A DNA stretch of 64,000 nucleotides. Origin: Dugong dugon (taxonomy: Eukaryota > Chordata > Mammalia > Sirenia > Dugongidae). Below the pieces are notes generated by a model. The model was not told where the DNA came from, searched no databases, and was given only the letters and a program-made list of their open reading frames with translations. The position numbers and the translations under genes are program-made. The stretch lies in contig CM057462.1 of assembly GCA_030035585.1 (NCBI GenBank), forward strand, positions 63,770,734-63,834,733. Reading direction: 5' to 3'. How positions within the stretch are numbered: position 1 is the stretch's first letter; each line of letters begins with the position of its first letter. Shown in pieces: positions 53,950-64,000 of the stretch.

Positions 53950-54300
53950 AAAACTAATAATGGCATCTGCTGAGGACCAGGCAAAGTCCCTGGGTGGTGC
54001 AAACGGTTAAGGTGCTGTGCTGCTAACTGAAAGGTCAGAGGTTCCAGTTGACACAGAGGTGCCTCAGAAGAAAGGCCTACCTATCTACTTCCAAACAATC
54101 AGCCACTGCAAACCCTATGGGGAAGGAGGTCGCCATGAATCAGAATCAACTGGACTTCAAGTGGTCACTAGTGGGGACCAGGCACTGTGCCAGCACTTTA
54201 CAGGCATCATCTCATTTCATCCTCATGGTAAACCTACTTGGGGGGAACTGTTATTACTCCCACTTTTCAGATGAGGAAAATAAGACTCAAGCTGGCTGAG
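53950..54300 (-). repeat. MIR split by an AfroSINE
   Basis: The left piece ends at the duplicated GGACCAGGCA (53974-53983). The right piece restarts there (54175) and runs CATCTCATTTCATCCTCATG, CACTTTTCAGATGAGG. Confidence 0.75.
53984..54174 (+). mobile_element. AfroSINE, sense, internal deletion
   Basis: AAGTCCCTGGGTGGTGCAAA, GCTGCTAACTGAAAGGTCAG, CAATCAGCCACTGCAAACCC. The 'cacagttctactctgac' box is missing, so CCCTATGGGG joins GAGGTCGCCATGAATCAG. The target duplication GGACCAGGCA is exact. Confidence 0.92.
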
Positions 54301-54624
54301 CCATCTCTCCACACAGGGAGCATGACACATACAAAGAAACTCACACAGACACACACTGGAGTTAGCAATCAGCACCGTGTCAACCTAGTTCAAATAAAGC
54401 TGAGAAAAGCACAAGCCTCTCCCAGTGGGTGGGCTCAACCTAGAAGATAAGCATGGCTCTCTAGGAAGCCACTTTAACTCCTTTATTCCACAAGAGGTCC
54501 TGGGCAACCCTAACACAGTGAATGGGTCCCAGAATCCAACAAAGAATCCCAGGCCTGAAATGTTAGCCAGCCCTGCAAACAGCAGGCCAAGGACAGGATG
54601 CTGCAGAGGTTGCCGCATGGCTCC

Positions 54625-55310
54625 AATTCCAGTTCCCCAGTTGGCAGACTGTCCTCACCTGAACTCAGGTGCCATCCTAGGCCAAGCACCCATCGTTTCT
54701 CACCTGAACCACGGCAACAGCCTCCTAACTTCTCTCCCTTTCTCCTCTCATCTCTACCCACCTCCCATCCATTCTAATGCAGTGACCAGAATAAATCTTT
54801 CAAAGCCATACCTGATCATGTTGCTGCTTAAAATCCTTTAATTGCTTCCCATCATCTTAGCAAATAATTAAGTTCCTTCATATGACCCATAAAGTCCTCC
54901 CTGACTGGGTCTCTCATCTCTCCCATATGGCCGTACTGAATTTCTTTTCATTGGTCTAAACATGCCCCACTCTCTCACCTCTGGACCTTTAAATATGCTG
55001 TTTCCTCTGCCCAGAATACTCTTACCAACACTCTACTAACTTCTCTAATCCTTTAGCGCTCTGCTGAAATATCGTCACTATGAAGTCTTCTCTAACCATC
55101 ACCCACCCACCCAGGGTTCCAGATGAGCTTTCCGTGCTACTTTCTCATAGTGCCTACATTTCCCTTCTGGGGCCATCACCACCCTTGTTCTTACCTTTTC
55201 TTTGTATCTGCCTTCCTTGCTAGACTGTAAGCTCCAGGAGGGCAGAGCTCATGTCTGCCTTGTTCTCGTACTATATTCCTAACTTGGAGCACAGTGTCCC
55301 ATTCATAATG
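54625..55310 (+). repeat. long L2 LINE 3' segment
   Basis: Sense L2 words in order: 'acggcaacagcctcctaact', CAGTGACCAGAATAAATC, 'ccttcatatgacccataaagtcc', CTCTGCCCAGAATACTCTT, 'tagactgtaagctccagg'. It is the longest L2 in the window. Confidence 0.75.
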
Positions 55311-55676
55311 TTGTTATTATGGTGACCTCATGCACAGCAGAACAAAACATTGCCTGGTCCTGCACCATCTTCACGATCATTGGTATGCTGGCCACATCGT
55401 TGTGACCACTGTGTATTTTGAGTGACTTCCAACCTAAAGGGCTCATCTTCCAGTACTATATCAGACAATATTCTGTTGTCATCCATAAGGCTTTCATTGT
55501 CTAATTTTTCGGAATTAGATGGCCAGGCCTTTCTTCCTAGTGTGTCTTAATCTGGAAGCTCCACTCAGACCTGTCCACTAGGGATGACCCTGCTGATATT
55601 TGAAATACCAGTGATCTAGTTTCCAGCATCATAGCAACATGTAAGCCACCAGAGTATGACAAACAGACAGACAGGT
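55308..55676 (-). mobile_element. internally deleted, non-autonomous RTE, second copy
   Basis: Same structure as 31.27-31.65 kb. On the minus strand, RTE 5' leader and early ORF (TTCCAGATTAAGACACACTA; GGTTGGAAGTCACTCAAAAT) fuse to 3' sequence beginning ACACAGTGG and running to the 3' tail. The join is at the same base (plus-strand GTGTATTTTGAGTGACTTCC). Confidence 0.88.
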
Positions 55677-55824
55677 GGTGGTCATACATAATAGGGGTCA
55701 ATAAATATTCAATGAAGAAAGAAAGGAAGGAGAGAAGGAGAGGGTGTTCTCTTGTAAGAGGTTCCTCCCCTTTCCCAGCTGGGCCAGTTGAGAAGCTGCC
55801 TTTAGTAGCCATTAAGGAGGAATT

Positions 55825-56065
55825 GCGTTTGTTTACGGAGCATTCACACATACCATGCACTTTACATGTAGTAAGTCATTTAATTTTCACAACATAAGAT
55901 TATGGGGTACAGGCTATCATTAGACCCATTTGAGTAATCTGAGGATCAGATAGCTGAAGCCAGTTTGCCTAAGTCCACACAGCTAGTAATGATAGCATTG
56001 AGATTTGAATTCAGGCTTGCAAGTAGAGGCTGGCATTTTAACCAGTACAGCGTACTGCCACCTGG
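55825..56065 (-). repeat. MIR, antisense
   Basis: GAGCATTCACACATACCATG, GTAAGTCATTTAATTTTCAC, CCACACAGCTAGTAATGATAG, GATTTGAATTCAGGC. Confidence 0.75.
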
Positions 56066-56289
56066 GAAGGTCCAAATGGTCACACATACTGTAAGAATCT
56101 TCTATGTATAAGACCAAGTTTACTATGTAAAGTGTCTGTGTGTCTGTCTTCTCTGGCACCAGCTGTATATATCCTCTGACATATTGCAAATGCAGTTCTT
56201 CTGTTGACCCAACTACCCAGAGCTATGTCTGTTCTCACGAGTTGAAAGGTATAATCCCTCAGACTGCCAAGTTTGCCTAAGACTTCAGA

Positions 56290-56900
56290 CACTAGTCACA
56301 AGTTCAGTGGTCCCCAGGGACCCCTCATTTCTGGTCTGCTAGCTTCATATTTGGGGGTTCCCACTACCCCTTCAGGCTTGATAATTCACTAGAACTGTTC
56401 TCAGAACTCAGGAAAGCACTATACTTACAATTACAGTTTAATTATAGCAAAAACCCTACAAATCAGATCAGCATAAACAGACACATAGGGAAAGGTCTAC
56501 AAGGGCCTCCAACATGCGGTTTCCATGTCCCAAAGACAACTTATCTTCCCATGAATTGAAGTCTTTCACCAACCAGGAAGCTCACCTGAGCTTCAGTGCC
56601 CAGAGTTTTTATTGGCATTTCTTCATATAGATATGATTAACTGAATCATTGTCCATGTAGTTGAACTCAATCTCCAGCCCCTCTTCCCTCCCCAGAGGTC
56701 AAGTTGACATCACATGGTGGGTCTTTCTGGCTTGGCCAGCCCCCACCCAAGAGTCACATCATTGACATAACCTGCCAAGTGTGACATGGAGCCCCTCTAT
56801 GAATAACAAAGACTGTAATCACTAGGCAAATTCCAAGGATTTAGAGACTGCCTACCAGGGATGAAGACCAAATTCTTTGGGTAAAGTTAATTGTACACTC
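56290..56900. repeat. probable old LTR-like repeat
   Basis: 'ctcagaactcaggaaagcac', 'tacttacaattacagttta', GTTTTTATTGGCATTTC and 'cagcccccacccaagagtcac' recall a dispersed old ERVL-type LTR. The family name and strand are not certain. Confidence 0.35.
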
Positions 56901-57485
56901 CACACCGTGAAATAAAATAAGCATGAAGTTGCATCTCTAAAATGAATTATGTGGAGAGAGAAAAAGTTTAATCTTGAAATCCTTAAAATATATTCACATA
57001 AAGCCCCCAATCAGTCACTCTTAAGAAAGCTGAGCCTTACATATCACCTGTTATTAGAGCCAGAGAAGGGAAGTAAAATCTCCACTTGTCAAGTATGTAA
57101 GCTGGGAAGATAAGGAGGGTTAGCAATGAGTGTGTGACCTCCAGGATGGCAGAGTAGAGTAAGAGGGAAATAAAGATTTCACTCTTAAAATGTTTGTGCC
57201 CCATAGCAGGAAGCACCTTCTTCCCTCCGTACAGATAAGGCGTGCACAAGAGAGGTACAGCTCAGCCTCCTTAGTCAGGACAAACCAGGCATCCCCAGAT
57301 ACAGAAGGAAAGCAGAGAAGTTGGCAAACGTCTCTAACTGTGGTGACATTTTCTGTTCTTTCTCAAAAACACAAGGCCTCTTAGGGTACCTAGCAAGTCT
57401 AGGCATGGTGTGGCAGTCTCCTTCACCTTTGCTTATAGAAGCTTAATTTTGTCCAGATATCAGAGCTCATGTTCCATGAGTGTCT
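56901..57485. other. non-coding DNA, no recognised element
   Basis: Nothing recognisable. Short frames on both strands only. Confidence 0.35.
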
Positions 57486-57489
57486 TAAG

Positions 57490-57860
57490 ACAATCCAGGT
57501 CATTCTACCCCTCTGATCAGTGATTGTTTAGGAATGGGAATAGGATGTAATTCTAGCCAATGAGACATACGGGAAGTCTGTTGGAGAACTTCTGGGAAAT
57601 GTTTCCCTGATCCTAAAGAGAGATGCCTGGAGCTGCTGCAGCCATATTGTGACTGTGAGGGGAGCAGCTGACATGCAGAGGGTGTCAGAGAGGAAAGATG
57701 GGAAGAACCCAAGTCTCTGATAAGGTCACCGGATGGCAGAAATAATCAACCCTGAAATGCCCTAACTCCAGGCTTCTTATGTGAGCATGAAATTTATCCA
57801 TCTATCTCACCTTCTTTGAGTTGGGTTTTTTGTTCCTTGAAGCTAAAGCACCCCAACTGA
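57490..57860. repeat. possible old LTR or DNA-transposon relic
   Basis: 'ctagccaatgagacatacggga', 'tctgttggagaacttctggg' and 'cagccatattgtgactgtgagg' match a pattern common in mammalian genomes that I cannot name. Confidence 0.3.
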
Positions 57861-57869
57861 TACTTGTTG

Positions 57870-57990
57870 TGGAAAGAGCACTGTTCTTGGAGTTGAAATA
57901 GATTCAAGTTCAAATCCCAATTCTGCAGTGTGAACTTGGGCGAGTAGTATCACCTCTCTGAGCCTTACCTTCTTCATTTCTTCCTGTAGG
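57870..57990 (+). repeat. MIR fragment, sense
   Basis: AAGTTCAAATCCCAATTCTG, TGAACTTGGGCGAGTAG and CACCTCTCTGAGCC. Confidence 0.7.
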
Positions 57991-58004
57991 AATGGAATTA
58001 AACT

Positions 58005-58528
58005 CGATCACACAACAAATATTTATGATACTTAGTCTGAAGTCTATAAAGATGAATGGCATGGTCCTTGCCCTGAAGGAGCTCAGTTTGGTGGGGGGAT
58101 CCTGATACTTGCACAGATGATTACTGCATGCCCTTTAACATACGATAGCATTGCTAGATGCTTCGTTATTTTTTGTTCTAATAAGAAAGAAAAAATGCTG
58201 CTAATGAAACTAAGACATAATACTTTTTATCACTTAGAATTTTTATATTATTCCCACCAAAAGAGTTCTATTAAACTTAGGTGGGCATACACTTAAAAAA
58301 ATCAGCAAAATTAATTGTGTACGGTCTCTAAAACCACATTCAGAGTCCAATTATTCTGAATCACTGCTGTACTCAGAGAGGTCTTTTCATATAATATCAT
58401 CCTCTGTAACATCAAGAGTATAGATGATGCTATGTTTCTTCAAAGAGGGCTCCACGACAAGCTCCAGGATTTTCTTCTCAGCTGCTGACACCCATTCTGC
58501 AAGTTTTGATTGTGGAATTTCTTGGTCT
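58005..58528. other. L2-like end then unique AT-rich DNA
   Basis: 58010-58110 looks like an antisense L2 end (AACAAATATTTATGATACTTAG; CCTTGCCCTGAAGGAGCTC). The rest is unrecognised. Confidence 0.35.
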
Positions 58529-58858
58529 TACCAAAAGAACAAACAAATCTGTCTTGGAAGAAGTACAACCAGAATGCTCCTTAGAAGCAAGGATGGCAAG
58601 ACTACTTCTCACATACTTTGGACATGTTATCAGCAGGGATAAGCCCCTGGAGAGGGACTTATGCTTGGTAAAGTAGAGGGTCAGCGAAAAAGAGGAAGAC
58701 CCTCAATGAGATGGATTGACACAGTGGCTGCAACAATGGGCTCAAGCATAAAAACGATTGTGAGGATGGCGCAGGACTGGGCAGTGTTTCATTCTGTTGT
58801 ACATAGAGTCGCTATGAGTTGGAACCAACTCGACAACACCTAACAACAACACCACTAG
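58529..58858 (+). mobile_element. RTE 3' fragment, sense
   Basis: CAAAAGAACAAACAAATCTG, CATACTTTGGACATGTTATC, GAGATGGATTGACACAGTGG, CAACACCTAACAACAACACC. The last ~60 codons of the ORF are partly open (58661-58843). Confidence 0.9.
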
Positions 58859-58937
58859 AAGGTGTAAATCCATACTCAACTTTCCCTTAACTTGTTTGTG
58901 ACTGAAACATCAGGGGGCTGCATTTGTCCTGTCAAGC

Positions 58938-59140
58938 CACCAGGAACCATGCGGTGGTTAAAGCGCTCTGCTGCTAACCAAAAGGGCAGCAGTTCGAACC
59001 CACCAGTCACTCTGTGGGAGACAGATGTGGCAGTCTGCTTCTGTAAAGATTTACAGCCCTGGAAACCTTATGGGGCAGTTCTACTCTGTCCTGTATGGTC
59101 GCTGTGAGTCAGAATCAACTCGACGGCAATGGGTTCTGGC
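58938..59140 (+). mobile_element. AfroSINE, sense
   Basis: GTTAAAGCGCTCTGCTGCTA, AGTTCGAACCCACCAGTCAC, GGCAGTTCTACTCTGTCCTG and AATCAACTCGACGGCAATGG. Confidence 0.93.
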
Positions 59141-59261
59141 ATGTGTACAAGGATAACCACATCATGACTGTTACCTGTCCAGAAGTGATTGTGACAATGC
59201 CATGCCTTGTAAAAATGCATCCCAGTTTCAGAGATATTAACATGTGAAAATTTTTGTTATT

Positions 59262-59608
59262 GTTTGGTCTTTCTATCCTGTCTTTTTAATGACCTTTGCT
59301 TTCTTCATGTATGATGTCCTTGATGTCATCCTACAACTCATCTGGTCTTCGGTCATTAGTGTTCAATGCGTCAAATCTATTCGTGAGATGGTCTCTAAAT
59401 TCAAGTGGAATATACTCAATCAAGGTCATACTTTGGCTTTCATGGACTTGTTTTAATTTTCTTGAACTTGCATATGAGCAATTCAATGTCTGTTCTGCAC
59501 TTAGCCCCTGGCCGTGTTCTGACTAATGATATTGAGCCTCTCCATCATTTCTTTACACAGATGTGATCGATTTGATTCCTGTGTATTCCATCCAGTAAGG
59601 CTTGGTCA
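59262..59608 (-). mobile_element. RTE internal fragment, antisense
   Basis: The linker region in reverse: CATGTATGATGTCCTTGATG, CTGGTCTTCGGTCATTAGTG, GTATTCCATCCAGTAAGG. It matches 50.15-50.48 kb reversed and lacks both ends. Confidence 0.88.
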
Positions 59609-59755
59609 GCCATTGTCTGTGTGACTTAAGGTAAATTACTTAACTTCTCTGAGCTTCAGTCTTATCTCTAAAGTAGGAATCGATAACATTACCTAAATCA
59701 CAGGTTAGCTGTGAGGATTAAACAAGGTAAAGTATGTGACAGCATTTTGATTTAT
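59609..59755 (+). repeat. MIR fragment, sense
   Basis: CTGTGTGACTTAAGGTAAAT, CTCTGAGCTTCAGTCTTATC, TAGCTGTGAGGATTAAAC. Confidence 0.7.
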
Positions 59756-59868
59756 TTAAGTGACAGTTTTTCTTCCCCACTCCTCTTGGTTTCACAAGGA
59801 AGAAATCTATCTAAATACTCCTGGCTTCTTGACTCATCTCTTTCCCTCCCCATCCAAGTGACTGGTAA

Positions 59869-60135
59869 GGACAGTGGTGGTTCAGTGATAGAATCCTCAC
59901 TTTCTGTGCAGGAGACTCAGGTTCAATTCCCAGCTAATGGAGGCTTGCAGGTTGCTATGATGCTGAACAGGCTTCAGCAGAGCTTCCAGACTAAGTCACA
60001 CTAGGAAGAAAGGCCTGAAATCTACTTCTGAAAACCAACCAATGAGAATCCTATGGATCACAATGGTCCTGTCACACTGTACATAGGATCACCATGAGTC
60101 AAGGGTCTACTTCATGGCATGTAATAACAACAACA
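59869..60135 (+). mobile_element. tRNA-Gly-headed SINE, second copy
   Basis: The head GACAGTGGTGGTTCAGTGAT (A box) and GGTTCAATTCCCAGC (B box) match the copy at 15.0 kb. The RTE-derived body (GCTATGATGCTGAACAGGC; AGACTAAGTCACACTAGGAA) and tail (GTAATAACAACAACA) follow. The 3' part of the tRNA acceptor stem and the CTTCATCCACAGCC linker are deleted. Confidence 0.85.
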
Positions 60136-60299
60136 TCCCTCCCTCTTCCTTGTCAGGATCTGTGGCCCACGGAGCACACACTCTGCTCTACTCTCTGCTA
60201 GGTGGGGAACCCACAGCGCTCTGGGGCACAGAAGCCTGCTGATGGGTGCGTGGAAGCAGAGAGTGGGCGGAAGAGCATGAGGAGTGGATTTTAGGTGCA

Positions 60300-60373
60300 A
60301 AACAGAAAATATCTGGCACATCACCAATAGGAGACTGGTTAAATAAACCATAGAATACTCATACAATTGAGTA
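60300..60373. repeat. possible old LINE fragment
   Basis: GGAGACTGGTTAAATAAACC and GAATACTCATACAATTGAG resemble an old L1-type 3' motif, joined directly to the RTE. Confidence 0.4.
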
Positions 60374-61158
60374 TCCTGCATTATGTAGATGATACAACCT
60401 TGCTTGTTGAAAGAGGACTCGAAGCACTTACTGATGAAGATCAAAGATCACTGCCTTTAGTATGGATTACACCTCAACATAAAGAAAACAAAAATCCTCA
60501 CAACTGAACCAATAAGCAACATCATGATAAACAGAGAAAAGATTGAAGTTGTCAAGGATTTCATTTTGTCTTGAATCCACAATCAAAACCCATAGAAGAA
60601 GCAGTCAAGAAATCAAAAGACACATTGCATTGGGCATATCTGCTGCAAAAGACCTCTTTAAAGTGTTAAAAAGCAAAGATGTCACCTTGAAGACTAAAGG
60701 GAACCCGACCCAAGCCACGATGTTGCCAATCGCCTCAGATGCATGTGAAAGCTGGACACTGAATAAGGAAGACTGAAGAAGAACTGATACCTTTGAATTG
60801 TGGTGTTGGCGAAGAATTTTGAATATACCATGGACTGCCAAAAGAACATACACATCTATCTTGGAAGTACAACCAGAATGCTCCTTAGAAGAAAGGATGG
60901 CAAGACTACATCTCACATACTTTGGACATGTTATCAGGAGGGATAAGTCCCTGGAGAAGGACATCATGCCTGGTAAAGTAGAGGGTCAGTGAAAAAGAGG
61001 AAGACCTTCAACGGGATGGATTGATACAGTGGCTACAACAACAGGCTGAAGCCTAACAACGATTGTGAGGATGGCTCAGTATCCAGCAGTGTTTTGTTCT
61101 GTTGTACCTAGGGTCGTCATAAGTCGGTACTGACTCGACATCACCTAACAACTGCAAG
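60374..61158 (+). mobile_element. RTE 3' third, sense, with RT active-site motif
   Basis: It begins at the reverse transcriptase catalytic site: Tyr-Val-Asp-Asp at 60382-60393 in frame LHYVDDTTLLVE. It then runs through AGATCAAAGATCACTGCC, GTGAAAGCTGGACACTGAAT, CATACTTTGGACATGTTATC to ACATCACCTAACAACTGC. It is 5' truncated. Confidence 0.9.
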
Positions 61159-61351
61159 GTTGATGTTAGAGTTTAAGTCCACAGGGCAGGCTGTCAGTCA
61201 GGAAGGGAAGATGAATGGAAAATGAGGAAGAGCGAAGACAAGCTGGAACCCACAAACACTAGCTGGAACCCCATGAGAACACTAGGAAACTGGCCTTGCA
61301 GAGACTCCCACCATGGTGTAAAGCCAAATCCATGTAACAAATCCTTTTATA

Positions 61352-61546
61352 TATATTTGTTAGGTGCCATTGAGACTATTTTGACTCATAGCAACCCCAT
61401 GTAACAGAGTAGCATAGGAGTTTCTTGGCTATAATCTTTACAGCTGCAGATTGTCAGGTCCTTCTCCCAGGTAGCAGCTGGGTGGGTTTGAACCACCAAC
61501 CTTTTGGTTAGCAGCCAGAAGCTTAACTGTTTGTGTCACCAGGGAT
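61352..61546 (-). mobile_element. AfroSINE, antisense
   Basis: TTGTTAGGTGCCATTGAGAC, AACAGAGTAGCATAGGAG, GGTTTGAACCACCAACC, GTGTCACCAGGGA. It abuts the Tigger-like element's left TA. Confidence 0.88.
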
Positions 61547-61549
61547 ATA

Positions 61550-62176
61550 CAGTCATTCCTCAGTATCTGCGGGGGACTGGGTCCAGGACACCCCCCGCCC
61601 CCATGGATACCAAAATCCACGGATGCTCAAGTCCCTTATATAAAATGGTGTAATATTTTCATATAACCTACACACATCCTCTTGTATGATATAAATCATC
61701 TCTAAACCAAAAAATCCAAACCCATTGCTGTCGAGTAGATTCCAACTCATGGCGAACAGATAGGGCAGAGTAGAACTGCCCCATAGTTCCCATGGAGTGC
61801 CTGGTGGATTCAAACTGCCGACCTTTTGGTTAGCACCTGTAGCTCTTAACCACTACGCCACCAGGGTTTCCAAATCATCTCTAAATTCTTATAATAGCTA
61901 ATGCAATGTAAATGCTGTGTAAATAGTTTTTATACTGTATTGTTTAGGGAATAATGACAAGATGCGAGGCGAACAATGTCAAAGAGTGCTGTAGAGAGAC
62001 TGAGGATCTGTGAAATGGTGGAAGCTACACCAGGGTATGCCTACACATCCTTTTATTCGCATGGATTCAGCATAGTGCTTGGTGCACAGCAACTTCATGT
62101 TTTGCTTTTTGTAACGTTCAATCCTCCGTTGGTTGAGTCCATGGATGCGAAACCCACAGATACGGAGGGCCAACTG
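61550..62176. mobile_element. Tigger/MER2-like DNA transposon relic
   Basis: The ends are imperfect inverted repeats: CAGTCATTCCTCAGTATCTG on the left, and CAGTTGGCCCTCCGTATCTG on the right when reversed. Both are flanked by TA (61548-61549; 62177-62178), the target of Tc1/mariner/pogo elements. The interior includes GATGCTCAAGTCCCTTATAT and GTATTGTTTAGGGAATAATG. No transposase frame is present, so it is non-autonomous. An AfroSINE interrupts it. Confidence 0.75.
61707..61871 (-). mobile_element. AfroSINE, antisense, inside the Tigger relic
   Basis: GCTGTCGAGTAGATTCCAAC, GTAGAACTGCCCCATAG, GTGGATTCAAACTGCCGACC, GCCACCAGGGTTTCC. AAATCATCTCTAAA flanks it exactly (61693-61706; 61872-61885). Confidence 0.96.
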
Positions 62177-62178
62177 TA

Positions 62179-63264
62179 TGTACCTATGTATGCGTATGTG
62201 TCTGTGTATTCTCCCAGAAGAAAAATCTGACACAAAATATAGCAGTCAGGGTTTAATCCGAGAAGCAAACCACCACTAGAAGATTTATCTGGTGGTTTTG
62301 CTTCTTCCTAGCAGTCATTGCACTTCTCTGATTGATACACCCTCATTGATACACCTTGTCTTAGATTCTTTTCTGGGAGAAACCAAAGCAAGACAGACAG
62401 GAACTCCCAGCATCAACTGAGATCTATCAGATAGAGTTGGAGTTCCCACAAGTAGACTAAGAACTAGGGACATAACATCCTTTGGACCATAATCAGGATA
62501 CCATCTTGACCTCCTTTCTCCCCCTCCCCGCACCCCTGGCTGGTGAGACCCATATGCTACACAATCAAGCTTTATACTCACACCTCATGCTTCCTCCTGT
62601 TCTAAGAAAACAACACTGGCGTACTCTCTAGCATGCAACAAGAAATATTTCTGTTAAAATGTCAACAACATTATCACTTTGTTTTTAAGTGGTGGCATAT
62701 TCCCTGGTGCTCAAAATTGAGAACCTCCATGCAGACTCAGTCGATTTTACTACCCGATTCCCCAGGGTCGAATCAGAAACTAAGCTCAGAGGAGTTACAA
62801 AAGAGCCACACAGCCCTTTTTACCCAACTAGGAGGTAAAGTATTGGCTGGCGTCTGGCTGGGATTCTCTTGGAATTCTAGGAGGTTGGAACCATGAAATT
62901 TGGGATCTTCCAGCTCTAAGATCACCACCCCAAGCAAAGCTGTTTATTCCCTTCTGAGCTTTCTCACAGTGCTTTGAATAAACTTCTGTAGGCCCATTTA
63001 TCACCAGGTCACAAGTATTTCTGCTCCAACTGACCTGTAGCTCCACAAGACCAAGACCCAGACCAGCTCATCCCTGTCTCCTGCGCTTCGCTGAGGCCTG
63101 GCCCAGAGCCAGAATTTTGGTGGTGTTTAGTAAATGAGATAATAAAAGAAAAGGCTCTTATGGTCCCACTACACTGACCCTGGAAGAGCCCTCTGACAAC
63201 TTCTACTCAAACCTTCTCTCCAAATAGATAAGAAAACTAAGGCTCATGAAAGAGAAAGTCACAC
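62179..63264. other. non-coding DNA
   Basis: Short plus- and minus-strand frames at 62633-63046 overlap and show no domain. No repeat is confidently named. Confidence 0.35.
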
Positions 63265-63378
63265 ACAAGCTGTGAACTCCTTGAAGCAGGAATGATGGCT
63301 TGCGTATCTGTTTTCTCCGAACCAGCACAGGGCCCAACACAGAGTGGTCATTAATAGCTGCCGAATAAATGAATGACT
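63265..63378 (+). repeat. L2 or MIR-type 3' tip
   Basis: CTGTGAACTCCTTGAAGCAGG, CCAGCACAGGGCCCAACACA and CTGCCGAATAAATGAATGAC. Confidence 0.5.
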
Positions 63379-63755
63379 GGATTAATTTGGCTAGTTGTAA
63401 CAAACTTACAACTGGAAGTTAAAACTTTCTGAATGCCGGTGTCCTCCAATTCTTCCTCTTCCTTGATGCCTCCCCTGCCCATCCTCAAGCTTACATCTGA
63501 TCAAAAATACAACTGCCCTTCAATTGTTCACCTGGAATCCCCTTGGGTTGCTCATTGAAAATCCCGTGCTCCTCATCTAAGCTGGGTGGAAAGCAGAACT
63601 TTTGGAATACCTATCAAAGACATTTGAGTGCAAAGGCATGAAAATCCTGGTTGCTAGGGCAGCTTTTCCGAGTCCATCAGAAGAGGGTCTCCAGCTGTGA
63701 AAAGGAGCACAGAATTAAGACAGCTTTCAGTCCTCCTCACCACCACCTCCAGCCC
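63379..63755. other. non-coding DNA, no recognised element
   Basis: I see nothing identifiable here. Confidence 0.4.
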
Positions 63756-64000
63756 TGCGTTCCCCACATAATGGTCACTGGGAGATATTAGCATCTAAAT
63801 TATTTTAAAGGGATATAATAAGATTCACCCAGCAGGCCATTAATGACGAAAGAGATTATTACTGGAAGAAATCCAAGACTGACTTTGAGCAGAGTTGGTT
63901 CATTAAATGACCTTTTCCCTGCACCTCAGATCATCCGAGTCTCCAGAGATTATACAGATTTGAAAAAGTTACTGCCATGGAACATGCTCACGTTTATGCA
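63756..64000. promoter_or_regulatory. candidate conserved non-coding block, runs off window
   Basis: Repeat-free AT-rich DNA with GGGATATAATAAGATTCACC, GGCCATTAATGACGAAAGAG and GTTCATTAAATGACC (TAAT cores). The enhancer role is inferred. Confidence 0.35.

Overview
The window looks like a mammalian nuclear gene desert or large intron, most likely from an elephant or another paenungulate afrotherian. The evidence is its repeats. It carries about 30 copies or pieces of AfroSINE (the tRNA-derived SINE of Afrotheria), several BovB-like RTE LINEs whose 3' tails match the AfroSINE and tRNA-Gly SINE tails, old mammalian MIR, L2 and MER5 relics, a MaLR-type LTR, and a structurally complete young LINE-1. 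The window alone cannot separate elephant from manatee or hyrax. I found no convincing host protein-coding exon and no bacterial feature.

Layout. 1-11.3 kb: unique DNA with MIR and L2 relics, a MIR split by an AfroSINE that is itself split by an unidentified insert, and two AfroSINEs that share a target motif. 11.35-14.9 kb: a MIR holding a near-complete minus-strand RTE flanked by a very long target duplication, with an AfroSINE inserted in one flank. 15-20.3 kb: a tRNA-Gly-headed SINE, AfroSINEs, an AT-rich unique block and a three-AfroSINE pile next to TA/CA microsatellites. 20.3-31 kb: mostly unique DNA, several AT-rich blocks, and a run of four same-strand AfroSINEs at 27.8-28.7 kb. 31-36 kb: an internally deleted RTE, MIRs, AfroSINEs and a back-to-back MER5 pair. 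36.1-45.4 kb: a MaLR-type LTR interrupted by an 8.8 kb LINE-1 with tandem 5' promoter-like monomers, intact ORF1 and ORF2 and a three-part 3' UTR, bounded by a perfect 15 bp target duplication. 45.4-49 kb: unique DNA and AfroSINEs. 49.2-52.4 kb: a second long RTE whose first ~100 bp are inverted. 52.4-64 kb: LTR, L2 and MIR relics, a second internally deleted RTE, RTE fragments in both orientations, a second tRNA-Gly SINE, and a Tigger-like DNA transposon containing an AfroSINE.

How the parts relate. Two autonomous machineries are represented: the LINE-1, which still looks competent, and the RTE, whose copies here are all broken. The AfroSINEs, the tRNA-Gly SINE and the internally deleted RTEs all end in RTE-type tails (CTAACAACAACA-like) and are best read as past clients of RTE reverse transcriptase. 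Several repeat-free AT-rich blocks with clustered homeodomain/POU-like words may be conserved regulatory DNA, but this needs alignment to other mammals.
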